Shown here one piece after another: positions 1-10,300 of a DNA stretch of 21,000 nucleotides (position 1 is the first letter of the stretch; each line of letters starts with the position of its first letter). The notes under the pieces were generated by a model. That model ran no database searches and was not told where the DNA came from. It saw only the letters and a list, made by a program, of their open reading frames with translations. Source of the stretch: Pelargonium cotyledonis (taxonomy: Eukaryota; Streptophyta; Magnoliopsida; Geraniales; Geraniaceae); assembly GCA_036897625.1 (NCBI GenBank), contig JAYMTA010001240.1, forward strand, positions 1 to 21,000. The letters are read 5' to 3'. The translations under genes were made by a program, and so were the position numbers.

Positions 1-200
1 CTAACACCTTTGACACGACACTATTCAACACGTTATGGCTAATGTATAATTACAACATTGATTGTACGTGTTAGATGTATCGGCTGTGTCGTCCGTGTCG
101 TGCATACAACTAATTAATTATATGTGAGTTTTTTAAAGTCTTAATACAAACACGACACGGTTAATAAACGTGTTGCGTTCTTCAGTGTGAACAAATACGT
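1..200. repeat. Repeat-like fragment with inverted GTGTCGTG motifs
   Basis: The motif CCGTGTCGTG at 93-102 is repeated exactly in inverted orientation as CACGACACGG at 151-160. A related GACACGACA lies near position 12, and AACACGTTA/AACGTGTT occur on the outer sides. Clusters of GACACGACACG and its complement are typical of dispersed plant transposon remnants. I cannot assign a family or edges because the window begins here. No coding potential is visible. Confidence 0.4.
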
Positions 201-1106
201 GTGTGAAGGTAAGTACACTAACAAACTCTAATTTTGAATCCTCTTTTAAGTTTCGTATCAATGACCAAGATAGTTGTCATCCGATCTGGAAGACGACGTC
301 GTGAGGGGGCTAAAGTTGTGTAAATTCGGACATCCAGTACAGATCCAATCCAGAAACATAGGACTGGACACCTTTTCAGACCATCAAACGCGACATGATC
401 CTGTCGCCACTACCAACTAGAAACCATGTTCCCACCCAAGACCATCCACATTTGGCTGTTTATAATCTCAGCCGTCGATCAACTCATTAAATTTTCGTCA
501 ATGGCGCCAAATTAATTAAATAACCCCAATTTTTAGCATTGAATAATAATTAGAGAAGAGTGACATAGATGCTGTGTAAAATACTGTTGGATAACAATAA
601 ATAATTGGGATTAGATATGGAAATGGGTGCCATCAATTTACTGCTCATTTTCACCACATTTGTGGAATTTTTGTGTCAAAATTTGGAGCTATAGGAGGAC
701 TCATCTGTTACCTTGGAACTGCCTCCCTCTGCTCTACCTTTGACATTCTACTTTCTCCGTTCAGATCAAGGAAGGTGACTCAGATTCTTGCACAAGATTA
801 CCGGTTTTTTTGGAGATTTAAGTCTTATGCTTCTAAGTTCCAAGGATATTCAAGCTGAAAATTCATCTCTGTTCCAAGGAAATTGTTTAAGTCTGGGATG
901 AAACGAGCTCAGAAGTCATTGATTTGTGAACTGGGTTTCGATTTCCGGTTCAGAATCTGCAAGCCCAGATCAGAAAGTTTCGATTTTTATTCTCTTTCTT
1001 TTGTAGAGTTTGGATCAGTTAATGAGTAGTTCAGATTCCCAGTGTTTTGGTGAACTGGGTCGGTTATATTGTCTGTAAATTTGGGATTTTTTCGAAGAAG
1101 CAAGCT
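201..1106 (+). promoter_or_regulatory. Upstream region and 5' leader of the FBT gene
   Basis: This is AT-rich non-coding DNA. An E2F-like site (GGCGCCAAA, complement TTTGGCGCC) lies at 503-511. A pyrimidine-rich stretch ending TTTTGTAG at 1006 looks like a good splice acceptor, so the leader may contain an intron; a possible donor is AAG/GTGACT at 775, but this pairing is speculative. A short upstream ORF starts at 1022. I could not fix a TATA box or transcription start. The open frame at 673-858 has no ATG start and resembles nothing I know. Confidence 0.4.
1022..1078 (+). CDS. Possible upstream ORF (18 codons) in the FBT leader
   Basis: An ATG at 1022 opens 18 codons (starting MSSSDSQC) and stops with TAA at 1076-1078, 28 nt before the FBT start codon and in a different frame. 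It lies just after a candidate acceptor at 1006, so it should be in the mature mRNA if transcription starts upstream. uORFs in this position can reduce translation of the main frame. Whether it is translated or conserved cannot be told from the sequence alone. Confidence 0.3.
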   Translation: MSSSDSQCFGELGRLYCL

Positions 1107-3973
1107 ATGGTGGAGGAGGAAGAGAAGCTGGAAGTCCATGATGTGGGCAAGAGAGGGTTCTGGTCTTTTATCTGGGCTCCGTACTATTGGTTACAAATGC
1201 TTGCAAAGGAAATGCACTGGAGTTTTGTTGTAGGGGTGGTGTTTGTTTATGGAATCAATCAGGGGTTTGGTGGAGCTCTTAATCGGGTCGGTACAGAGTA
1301 CTACATGAAGGATGTGCAAAAAGTGCAGCCCTCTGAATCTCAGGTTTATGCAGGAATTATCAGCATTCCTTGGATTGTGAAGCCCGTTTGGGGCCTTCTC
1401 ACTGATGTTCTTCCAATAGGTGGCTACCGGAGACGACCCTACTTTGTTTTAGCTGGTAATTGCCTATATATTGCATGTTTTTATGTGTATCTTTCCATTC
1501 AGTATCAATTTTGAATGTATGAAGATATGTGTTTAACCATTCATCATTTGCATTCTTAGTTATTTGATTGCATAATTGATGTATAGTTGTGAGTGCGTCT
1601 GTTGTTGTTTTTGGCAAACATGGTTAAAATCCTTTTGTTTGATATGATTTGAACTTGTAGATAAATGCCGGAAAATGATATTGGTTAACTTCTCATGTTG
1701 TCAGTGCAAAAGACATAGTTGGTACTTTTGTGTTATATTATGGATAAAGGGTTAGCAGCTAGAGTTATTTTCCATATATATGCCATGTTAGTGTTACCTT
1801 GATTTGTGCATGTTTGCATTATCATGATGATAATGCAAACATGGTTAACTCATATTTGATATAACTTTGTATATAGAGATATACAAGTAGTTGAGAGTTT
1901 GTTAGATCAAAATGTGAGCTCACAACTATGCTGAATCCTGGTAGGATATACCTGATTATTCTTAACAGTATCTGCACCATGTTTATAAGCTAAGACATGA
2001 CACGACCTATGTGAGACTATTTTTTGAGAGTTTAAGTATAAAGCTCACTCTTTGCAAAGACATATTGAAAATACAGTGCATCGGGTGGACTTTTAACCAA
2101 GGGACTTACATTTAAACGAAATAATGTATTTGGTTATGTTCAATTTAAATAGGTACTATTTCCAATTCCACTCGTCCCTATTTGGGGCACTGAAGGGGTA
2201 GAAGCATCTTGATATAGGATTTAGAATGCTTGATAAGGTGGTAATATGCAATAAGAATTTGGAAGGAGGAGACATGAGAAAATAAATTTTAGTTCACCTG
2301 ATATTATACTTGTTTGACCCTCACTGATGAACCATATCATAACAGCATAGAAAGATTACTGTTCACATGTTGCTCCATGCTTCAAATTTGGTAAATACGC
2401 CCTTGCATTTAGTAGCTTGACTATTTAATGGGACAAGAGATCAATTCATATATTGGTGTTTAACTGAATCTTCTGATTAAAGTTTCCACATGAAATTTCA
2501 GGTTTCCTTGGTGTGGTTTCCACGCTCTTGTTGTCTTTGCACAACAATCTGCATATTGTATTTGCACTATTGTCATTTACAGCAGGAAGTGCTGGAGTTG
2601 CTATAGCAGATGTAACCATTGATGCTTGTGTGGCACAGAACAGCATTAGCCACCCTTCTCTTGCTGCTGACCTGCAAAGCTTGTGCGCATTAAGTTCCTC
2701 CATAGGAGCATTAGTGGGATTCACTGTCAGCGGGATTTTTGTTCACTTAATAGGCCCTAAGGTTTGCTCAAGTTGATCGCCTTTCAGACCTCAGATTTTT
2801 CTTAGTTTATATGCTCCCTGAAAAATGACCATTTTAAACGTTATTCGGTTTCATCTTCCCTTGTAGGGAGTTTTTGGCTTGCTGGCAATCCCATTTGGAC
2901 TGGTACTGTTGCTCGGTGCAATTGTTGACGAACCCCATGTGTATAATTTTGCTTACACACAGGTAACTTATTGGCTAAATTTGATCCTCTGTTCTTTTTA
3001 AACTGCATGGTCTAATTTTCTAGGGTGGCCTTAGGTAAGTCAGAAATTTCTTGATGCTGGCAAGGCTATGTGGTCAACATTGAAATCGCCAGACGTATGG
3101 AGGCCATGTTTATATATGTACTTATCCTTCGCACTGAGCTTGAATATCCGAGAAGGAATGTTTTATTGGTACACAGACTCAAAGGAAGGACCGTCTTTCT
3201 CAAAGGTAAATACTTATTGCAGTCCTACTTAGTTATCTGATTATTCATTCTTCTTTCCGAGATTCCCTGTTCCAGATTAGAGTAAAAACCTTGTATTCTG
3301 TTGTGATTGGAATAACTGCGAATGAGTATCTGCTCGGTCTAGCAAAACAAATTCATGATTTGTATGTTTTATGCAGGAGAGTGTTGGTTATATATTCTCT
3401 ATAGGATCTGTAGGGTCCCTCCTGGGGACAATACTCTACCAACATGCTCTCAAGGATCACGCATTCCGAAACTTGCTCTTTTGGACTCAGTTGCTGTTAG
3501 GTGCCTCTGGAATGCTAGACGTAATGCTTGTCTTGCGATGGAACTTGAAGTTTGGAATCCCGGATTATTTCTTTGTTGTGATAGACGAAGGTGTGTCTCA
3601 ACTGATAGGGAGGCTGAAATGGATGCCACTTCTTGTTCTCAGCTCGAAACTATGCCCCTCGGGAATCGAAGGCACATTCTTCGCTCTGCTCATGTCCATC
3701 GACAACTTTGGACTTCTGTCTTCGTCGTGGGGAGGAGGCTTGTTACTCCAGGTACTGAAGGTTACGCGGACAAAATTCGACAATCTTTGGCTGGCCATTT
3801 TGATCCGGAACATATTGAGGCTCTCTCCGCTTTGTGTGCTGTTTTTGGTACCCGGTGGCGATCCCAATGCTTGTATTCTTTCGACAGAAAGCTCGTGCCC
3901 GGAGGAGATTGCTACTGAGGAGAATGTGGATATTGAATTGGTCTCTCTTGTAAACAATGTGGATGTTAGATAG
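1107..3973 (+). CDS. Probable folate-biopterin transporter (BT1/FBT family), 5 exons
   Basis: Exons: 1107-1455, 2502-2761, 2867-2962, 3035-3205 and 3377-3973; all junctions are GT-AG and phases close, giving 490 aa, a normal length for plant FBT proteins. The start is the first ATG in frame after the uORF, giving [10 protein letters not shown]; the frame is open further upstream only with non-ATG starts. The protein is strongly hydrophobic, consistent with about 12 membrane segments. Family hallmarks are [20 protein letters not shown] (about residues 92-111, the loop between membrane helices 2 and 3), [30 protein letters not shown] and [18 protein letters not shown]1/FBT proteins carry folates or pterins. 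In plants one member is a plastid-envelope folate carrier, but most, including this subgroup, have no proven substrate. No clear transit peptide is seen. The last 40 residues or so are acidic and probably lie outside the membrane. Confidence 0.93.
1456..2501 (+). other. FBT intron 1 (1046 nt) with a 35-bp palindrome
   Basis: The donor is G/GTAATT and the acceptor is TTTCAG/G; the split Gly codon is completed across the junction (phase 1). This is the only long intron of the gene; the other three are 72-171 nt. It is AT-rich and has no open frame that resembles a protein. At 1809-1843 it contains two perfect 16-bp inverted arms around a 3-base spacer, described in the findings. Confidence 0.85.
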
Positions 3974-4477
3974 CTAAACAAGAACAGTTGAAGAGTTGCA
4001 CTGAAGCACAGACTGAACTCAAGATTGCTTGAGATTAGAGCTTTAGAGTTGAGACAGAGAGATAGAATCAGAATCAAGAATTAAATTAATTCTTTTTCTG
4101 TATGTTATCATCACATCAAAAGTTGTTTCAATCTGGATCTTCTTTTTTTCTGGTTCACATACCTCACAAGGATGTGTAGTCATGGTTTGAATGAAAAGGG
4201 TAAATTTGTAGTTTTATATCATTTATCAGTTTTGTAACGATAATTAAGTGACACGTGTTCCTTTCATTTTAAATTAATATTAAAATATTATAAAGTACCA
4301 ATGTGCAAAAATAGTTAATTAATATAAATTGAAATGTAACTTATGCGCCACATCTCTCAAATTAAAGGAATCGTTAAGTCTTACTAACGGTTGGACCCGT
4401 TCGACCAATTATCACTTAGTACGGAGATTTTTGTAACTAATTTTTAGTACATGAACTTTGTTGGTGACTTTTTAATA
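3974..4477. other. FBT 3' UTR and intergenic spacer
   Basis: The region begins with the FBT 3' UTR, which plausibly ends near 4100-4200 in T-rich sequence. It continues as AT-rich spacer up to the foldback element. I see no canonical AATAAA on the plus strand close to the stop codon. Nothing coding is visible. Confidence 0.5.
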
Positions 4478-4831
4478 GAAAAAATGTTCATTTTAGTCTC
4501 TGTACTATCTAAAACGTTTCGGTTTAGTCCCTAAACTTTCAAGTGTTCAGAATAGTCTAAAGTTAAGCAAAACGATTGATTTTAGGACGAAAACGTTCCA
4601 AATCAGTCCATTCCGTTAAATATAGTGACAGAATTGTCAATTGTTGCATTTCAAATCAGTCTATTTCGTTACTATATTTAACGGAATGGACTGATTTAGA
4701 ACGTTTTCGTTCAACTTTGGACTAAAATCGATCGTTTCACTCAACTTTGGACTATTATGAAACACTTGAAAGTTCAGGGATTAAACCGAAACGTTTTGAA
4801 TAGTTCAGAGACTAAAATGAACCTTTTTTTC
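4478..4831. mobile_element. Foldback MITE with about 150-bp terminal inverted repeats (Mutator-like type)
   Basis: The left arm 4478-4626 and right arm 4671-4831 are inverted copies, with long matching stretches and roughly 11 bases missing from the left arm. The ends read GAAAAAA..GTTCATTTTAG on both sides when the right end is complemented. The 44-bp centre contains the small palindrome TGACAGAATTGTCA. Flanks TTTTTAATA (4469-4477) and TTTTCAATA (4832-4840) match at 8 of 9 positions and look like a decayed 9-bp target duplication, which is the size made by Mutator-like elements. There is no transposase, so it is non-autonomous. Family assignment is inference from arm length and duplication size. 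Confidence 0.75.
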
Positions 4832-5084
4832 TTTTCAATAAATCGGGATTCAAATTTAAACCTTAAAAAGGAAAAAGGAATTGGGCCAAATTGAGCCCAG
4901 CCCAGTGAAGTAGAAGCCCTAGATGTGAGAGTGCGTGTCTGTAACCAAACACCATAGAAGATGACCTTAACCCTTATTCCGGATTAGGGTTGCTCGCATA
5001 GCATCACAGTTTTTCTCAGGCGCCAAACTCTGCAAATCTCTCTCTCTCTCTCTCTCACTGTCATTTGTCAAATCAACCCAACAG
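4832..5084 (+). promoter_or_regulatory. Promoter and first leader exon of the MSL gene: site II elements, telo-box, CT tract
   Basis: Site II elements (TGGGCC/T) lie at 4882-4887 and, in reverse, at 4894-4899 and 4899-4904. A telo-box core (complement AACCCTAA) lies at 4984-4991, an E2F-like GGCGCCAAA at 5019-5027, and a CT microsatellite at about 5036-5057. Site II plus telo-box is a known pairing in plant promoters of housekeeping and growth-linked genes. No TATA box is evident. ACAG/GTAAAT at 5084/5085 is a good donor for a leader intron. Transcription probably starts between 4920 and 5030, which is inference. Confidence 0.6.
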
Positions 5085-6787
5085 GTAAATAAAGCACCTT
5101 CCTTTGTCTTTTTCACCACCATTAACACACCTCTGTGTATCACACTCTCACCTCTGTGACAACCCATTTGCTCTCTTTCTATGAATTCGGTGTCAATTGT
5201 GTTCATTACATTGCACCTGTAAATTGAGATGCTTTCTGAATTCTATGTTCAATTCTTCTTTTGCATTCAGTCAGAATCTTGAAACTCATCTCATCATAAT
5301 TGGTTTCCAGACTGAATTATCATGAATTGTTTGTTTGGCTGTTTTAAATTTGGTTCTAGTTTCCTTTACAAAATCAATATTTTTTGAAATGATATCAAGC
5401 TGCATTTTCAGTTACTTTGCCTTAGCTTTATTCTGGTTTGATTGAATTTAGCTTCCAAGTTGTTAATAATTCTGTGCCTGGTGTGGTGGGGCCACCGGTA
5501 TAGTCACAGTATCATACTACTAAATTCTAATTGTGATGTACTTGGAATCTGGTTGGTATGTAGTTAGGCAACATACTTTTCCTGAGATACTTGGAGGAAA
5601 TGAAATCTCAGCACCCATCTTGGGCTTCACTCTTTCTACTTTGATCAGCTGGACTGGCATAATTTTGACTAGAAAATGCAAATTATTGATGCAAATTCAT
5701 TGGTTATGTGATTCGGAACTAGCCTTAGCCGTGCTCCTTTTGAGATTATTATCTTCTGTGTTGACTGAATGTAGTAGAGTAAGTGTTGCCTGACTATATA
5801 TAAACAAGAGAATTTGTTGCATGTCAAGCAGCTACCTTGTGCTGAATGTAGATGGGCCACAAGAAGAGTAATGTGACAGCCCAAGAATTTTTTTTTTGTA
5901 AAATAATTGATGAGGTGTGCTTAATGTAGGTTGGTTGTTTATCAACCATGCTGGGAAGTAACAAGGTTTAAAGAGAACCAAATATTAAAATAGATGAAAA
6001 GTTGAGACTAGTGGAGACGTGTAATGGAGTAAATAGCAGAAGAATTTCCTGTTGTTGGAGATTTTATTCCTTATAGAGAATTGTTGCAAGTTCTAAGGAG
6101 TAAGGACTACTCAACCAAAACAGGAAAAAATAAATTACTTATTCCAATAACCTTTATGGTGTGTTTGGGAACCCTCATTTGATTTGAAATACTAGATTTG
6201 AGTCAAATGAGGTGTTTGGGAACTCCAAGAATTTGGATTTGGATTTGAGTGAAATCCAATGGCATTCAAATCATGCCTAAAACATGAGATTTCAAATGAC
6301 ATCTCATACTTTGTCATTTGAAATTCTATGTTTTCCCAAACATTATATTTGTATTTGAAATACAACATTTCAAATCCAAAATTTCAAATGACGAATTTCA
6401 AATCAAATCCATGTTCCCAAACGCAACCTTAGATTGAAGCATTTCCATTGAGATAATATAAATTATTTTGACAGCCCAAGAAAAAAGGTGGGTGAAATCA
6501 ATTGGACTGGGATGGAATGTTTTCTCATCATTACACTTTTTATGAAATTATCAATATCGATGAACTAAATTCATTCTATGCAATTCTTTGAAATATAGAT
6601 AGTAATTATTTCATTTGTAAGCATCTTGAATAAACTGTCTATGTGTTCCCTACTAGTTCTTTATTGAATATTACCTCGAAGGAAAATGGTAGAAAGGATT
6701 TTCTCTAGTTTCAAACTGAACTATATGGCATTGTTTACCTTCATTTTGTGTTTTGGGTTAACCTGAGGAAATGCAATATCTTTGTAG
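5085..6787 (+). other. Probable 5' UTR intron of the MSL gene (1703 nt)
   Basis: The proposed donor is CAG/GTAAAT at 5085. The proposed acceptor is TTTGTAG ending at 6787, leaving 55 nt of leader before the ATG at 6843. The stretch between is AT-rich with only chance open frames, and it holds the Tourist-like element at 6157-6428. The exact boundaries need cDNA. Other acceptors nearer the ATG cannot be excluded. Confidence 0.5.
6157..6428. mobile_element. Tourist/PIF-Harbinger-like MITE, possibly nested
   Basis: The left end GGTGTGTTTGGGAAC and the complement of the right end, GGTTGCGTTTGGGAAC, are near-identical inverted termini. TTA flanks both sides (6154-6156 and 6429-6431), fitting the 3-bp target site of PIF/Harbinger elements. 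The interior is full of imperfect ATTTGAAAT/ATTTCAAAT palindromes. A second GGTGTTTGGGAA starts at 6211 and a second TTCCCAAACA ends near 6342, suggesting one copy inserted in another or an internal duplication. No transposase is present. An hAT origin is less likely because no 8-bp duplication is seen. Confidence 0.6.
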
Positions 6788-6842
6788 GACAATATTTTAT
6801 GTTAGTCTGGAATAACTGTATTCAGCATTTCTGAGGCAAAGA

Positions 6843-7378
6843 ATGCGTAGTCAAACTGACCGTTCCAGAACATATTGGACAACAACTATGGAACGCTATT
6901 TTATTGATCTCATGATAGAGCAGATACAAAGAGGGAACAGGTCAGGTCATACATTCAACAAGCAAGCCTGGACTGAGATGCTCACTCATTTCAATGCAAA
7001 ATTTTGTTCGCAATATGACAAAGATGTAATAAAAAGTCGTTATACAAATATGTGGAAGCAGTTCAATGAAGTAAAGAATCTTCTTAGCCAGAGTGATTTT
7101 TCTTGGGATGAATCTCGACAAATAGTGGTAGCGGATGATTGTGTCTGGGATGCTTATATCAAGGTATGTAGCTTGATATTCTCTGTAATAGCTATGGTAA
7201 TTGTGAATTAACTCAAAAGACATGCAGGTTCACCCAGATGCCAGACCCTACAAGACTAAGGCTGTGCTGAACTTCAATGATTTGTGCTTGATATTTGGGT
7301 ATACAAATGCTGACGGAAGATACAGCCTATCAAGCCATGATCAATACTTTGACAATGAAGTCCAAGCAGAGAATATGA
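6843..7378 (+). repeat. MSL module 1 (exons 1-2)
   Basis: Exon 6843-7163 (321 nt) encodes the domain core through AYIK. Exon 7228-7378 (151 nt) encodes VHPDARPYKTK and the LCLIFG segment. The core has all hallmark residues, including the Trp of MWKQF. The intron between them is 64 nt, phase 0. The module ends in phase 1 and joins the next through a split Ser codon. Confidence 0.88.
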
Positions 7379-10300
7379 GTATGTTTCTTTTGTCTTTTAT
7401 ATACCAAGAGTTTTGGTGGGTTTGCCATTGGGCTTGAAGTGAAAGTATTATGTTGTCTTTAGACTTATTAATCTAACTTCAAGAGTTATATATTTGTGGA
7501 TCAAACTTGTGGCTTATCTGGAAACTGGCAACTTGACCCATCCATTGTTTTAGATATAAGTAGGTATCTTACTGTTAGCTTACAAATTATTATTAAGTTT
7601 CTTAAAATCTTTACGTCGTTCTTTTTACTCTTTTTTTCTGATCGAATATTTTTATAATGAACTTGAGTTAACCATATGCGTTAATGTGAGCTTACTATTA
7701 ATTATGTAATGCTAATTTGCAGGTGATGGGATAGTTAGCCTAGCCCCTTCAAATAATGAGCGTTCAAGAACAGATTGGACACCAACCATGGACCAGTACT
7801 TCATTTTGCTTATGCTCGATCAAATTGGAAAAGGCAATAAGAATGATAATACATTCAACAAACAAGCTTGGACAGATATGCTTGCTTTGTTCAATGCAAA
7901 ATTTGGTCCACAACATGGAAAAAGGGTTTTAAGACATCGACACAAGAAACTGTGGAAGTATTACTCTGATATGACAAATCTTCTTAAACAAAATGAGTTT
8001 TCATGGGATGAAAGACAGCAAATGATAATTGCTAATGATGGTGCTTGGGATGCTTATATCAAGGTATATTGCTTAATCTCATGATTTTTTTTCACTAGAT
8101 TTTGTAGCTTATGAACCTAATATTAAATGTAGGCACATCCACAAGCAAGGACATATAGAACGAAGATTTTGCCAAACTACAATGATCTGGGCTTGATATA
8201 TGGGAGTGCAGTGGATTATGTTATTCAAGGTCAGTCACATCAGGACAAAGACCATTTAAGTGACGTGTCAGGAATAAAGGCAGGTAAGTTTCTAATTTTG
8301 ATAACAAAGTTGAGATAACACTGGTTCTGTGCTGAATTCATGTGGAATAAAGAGAAACAAAGATCTCCCTGGAGTATCTTTTGTTTTTTTTTTTTTTTTC
8401 ATTCCATTATAACCTTTATGAAATTGAGAACCTCGCAATTATATGTAATATGGTTGGATCTTTGATTCAATTGAAGATGGACATGCAACTTCAAATCTGA
8501 TTTCACTTGATTGAAACTATGACAAGTTGACTGCTTATGAGAGTGCATTTCTTAAAATGTAGTTCTGAACTCACACATATTACTAGGCTGTAAATATCAT
8601 AAAGCATCAGTAGCTTTATCTTATCAAAGTAATTACTGTGATGTGAAAGATTTGATGGTGTACACACTGCTAGTCACTTCCCCTAAAAACTTTTATCAAT
8701 GAAAGATTACATCTATAAATAGGTAGTTGTGGTTGTAGGTGAAGAGAAGGGGAGCCATACCTCCAGTGGTACTGATCGTACAAGAACATACTGGACACCA
8801 CCAATGGACCGTTATCTCATTGACTTGTTGCTAGAGCAGGTGCATAGAGGAAATAAACTTGGGCAGACATTCATAAGCCAAGCTTGGGTTGACATGGTAG
8901 CATCATTCAATGTAAATTTTAGATCTTACTACGACAAAGATGTTCTGAAGAATCGATACAAACATTTAAGGAGACAGTACAATGACGTGAAGATTCTTTT
9001 TGAGAATAGTGGTTTTGTGTGGGATGAAACTCGTGAAATGGTAACCGCTGAAGATTGTGTGTGGGAAACTTATATTAAGGTGAACAGCTTTCTTCCCTAT
9101 CTTCAGTCTTTTAGTTATCTTGTTCTTATTTCATACATGCAATGCATGCAGGCACACCCCGAAGCTAGACCATATAGAGTTAAAACAGTGCCAAGCTATC
9201 CCAAATTATGTGAAATTTTTGGAGAAGAAAGCTTTGATGGAAGATACAATCGTTTGGCTCACAGTGCCGACCTCATGTGTGAACTACCTGTTCTGATGAC
9301 CGGTATGCATCTTCTTCAAATTAAAGCTTTGATTTAAATCCATGAATTTCTTATAATATAGAAGAAACTGATTGCCGCATGGATCTAGTTAGATGCTACG
9401 TTACTCAATTTGTTTGTAAAATGCATTTGCAGGTTTTATTTTCCATCTAATTCTTTGATTGGATCTTGGAAAGGTTGAAATTATTGTAGGATGTGAAAGC
9501 GCAGGTTGTAATCAAGGTTTTAAACTTACAGCCTTGTGCAATAGCACATTTGTTGTTAGCATGTCACTACTATTTTAGTTTTAATCATTTGTATTTTAAA
9601 TACATGCATTTCACCTCAGTGAAGCGCTCACATCATTTTATTGACACTTCTCCTAGATATAATGGCAGATAATTGTCGTGTTAATGTGACTATTGAATTA
9701 TTTTATTGTAACACGTATTTAACATTGCTGGGACAAGTCTCGTAACTGGAACTGTTTAATTTGTGTTTTTTTTTTTATTAAAAGAAAAGGTACATCTTAA
9801 TTGTTTTATTTGGTTTTGAATGTATTCTTGGTTCTTAATTTGTAGGTCATGAGCAAGATGACCACTACACCTGTATAGATCCTCTTGATTTAGATTGGAC
9901 ACCAGAAATGGACCATTATCTCATTGATCTTGTTTTAGAGCAGGAGTTTGAAGGGAATAAGATTGACCACACATTTAATGATCTAGCCTGGACTCCTTTG
10001 ATTGGGTTATTCAATGAAAAGTTTGGACTTCAATGTGATGGATATGTTCTAGAACATCGGTATATCTGTTTGATGAAACAGTATGACGACATCAACAATA
10101 TTCTCAATCATGGTGGATTTTCATGGGATGAACCTAAACAGATGGTAACAGCAGACAATGATGTCTGGGAAGCTTATATTAAGGTATGTTCCAACTTATT
10201 ATTCTCATCTGTTGGCCGTCCATAAGTTCTCTTTCTTGCATTTCTCATCTTATCAGATAACCTCGTCTTAGGAAAAGCTTCCTGATACAATTACTCTTCC

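Noticed and set aside
673..858. 61-codon open frame upstream of FBT
   Set aside because: It begins at GTG, not ATG, and its sequence resembles no known protein. It is leader or spacer DNA.
3355..3918. Open frame of 187 codons on the plus strand
   Set aside because: It overlaps the last FBT exon in another frame. It has no family features, whereas the FBT frame is clearly coding.
3598..4077. Open frame on the minus strand opposite the FBT 3' end
   Set aside because: It is antisense to the FBT exon, has no recognisable motif, and its composition reflects the opposite strand.
4480..4830. Possible microRNA precursor from the long hairpin
   Set aside because: The arms are about 150 bp with TE-like ends and a likely target duplication, which fits a MITE better than a miRNA gene. 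Small-RNA data would be needed.
5036..5057. CT repeat considered as a CRISPR-like or tandem gene repeat
   Set aside because: It is a simple dinucleotide microsatellite, common in plant 5' leaders.
5533..5793. 86-codon open frame in the MSL leader intron
   Set aside because: It begins at a non-standard start, has no domain, and lies inside a probable intron.
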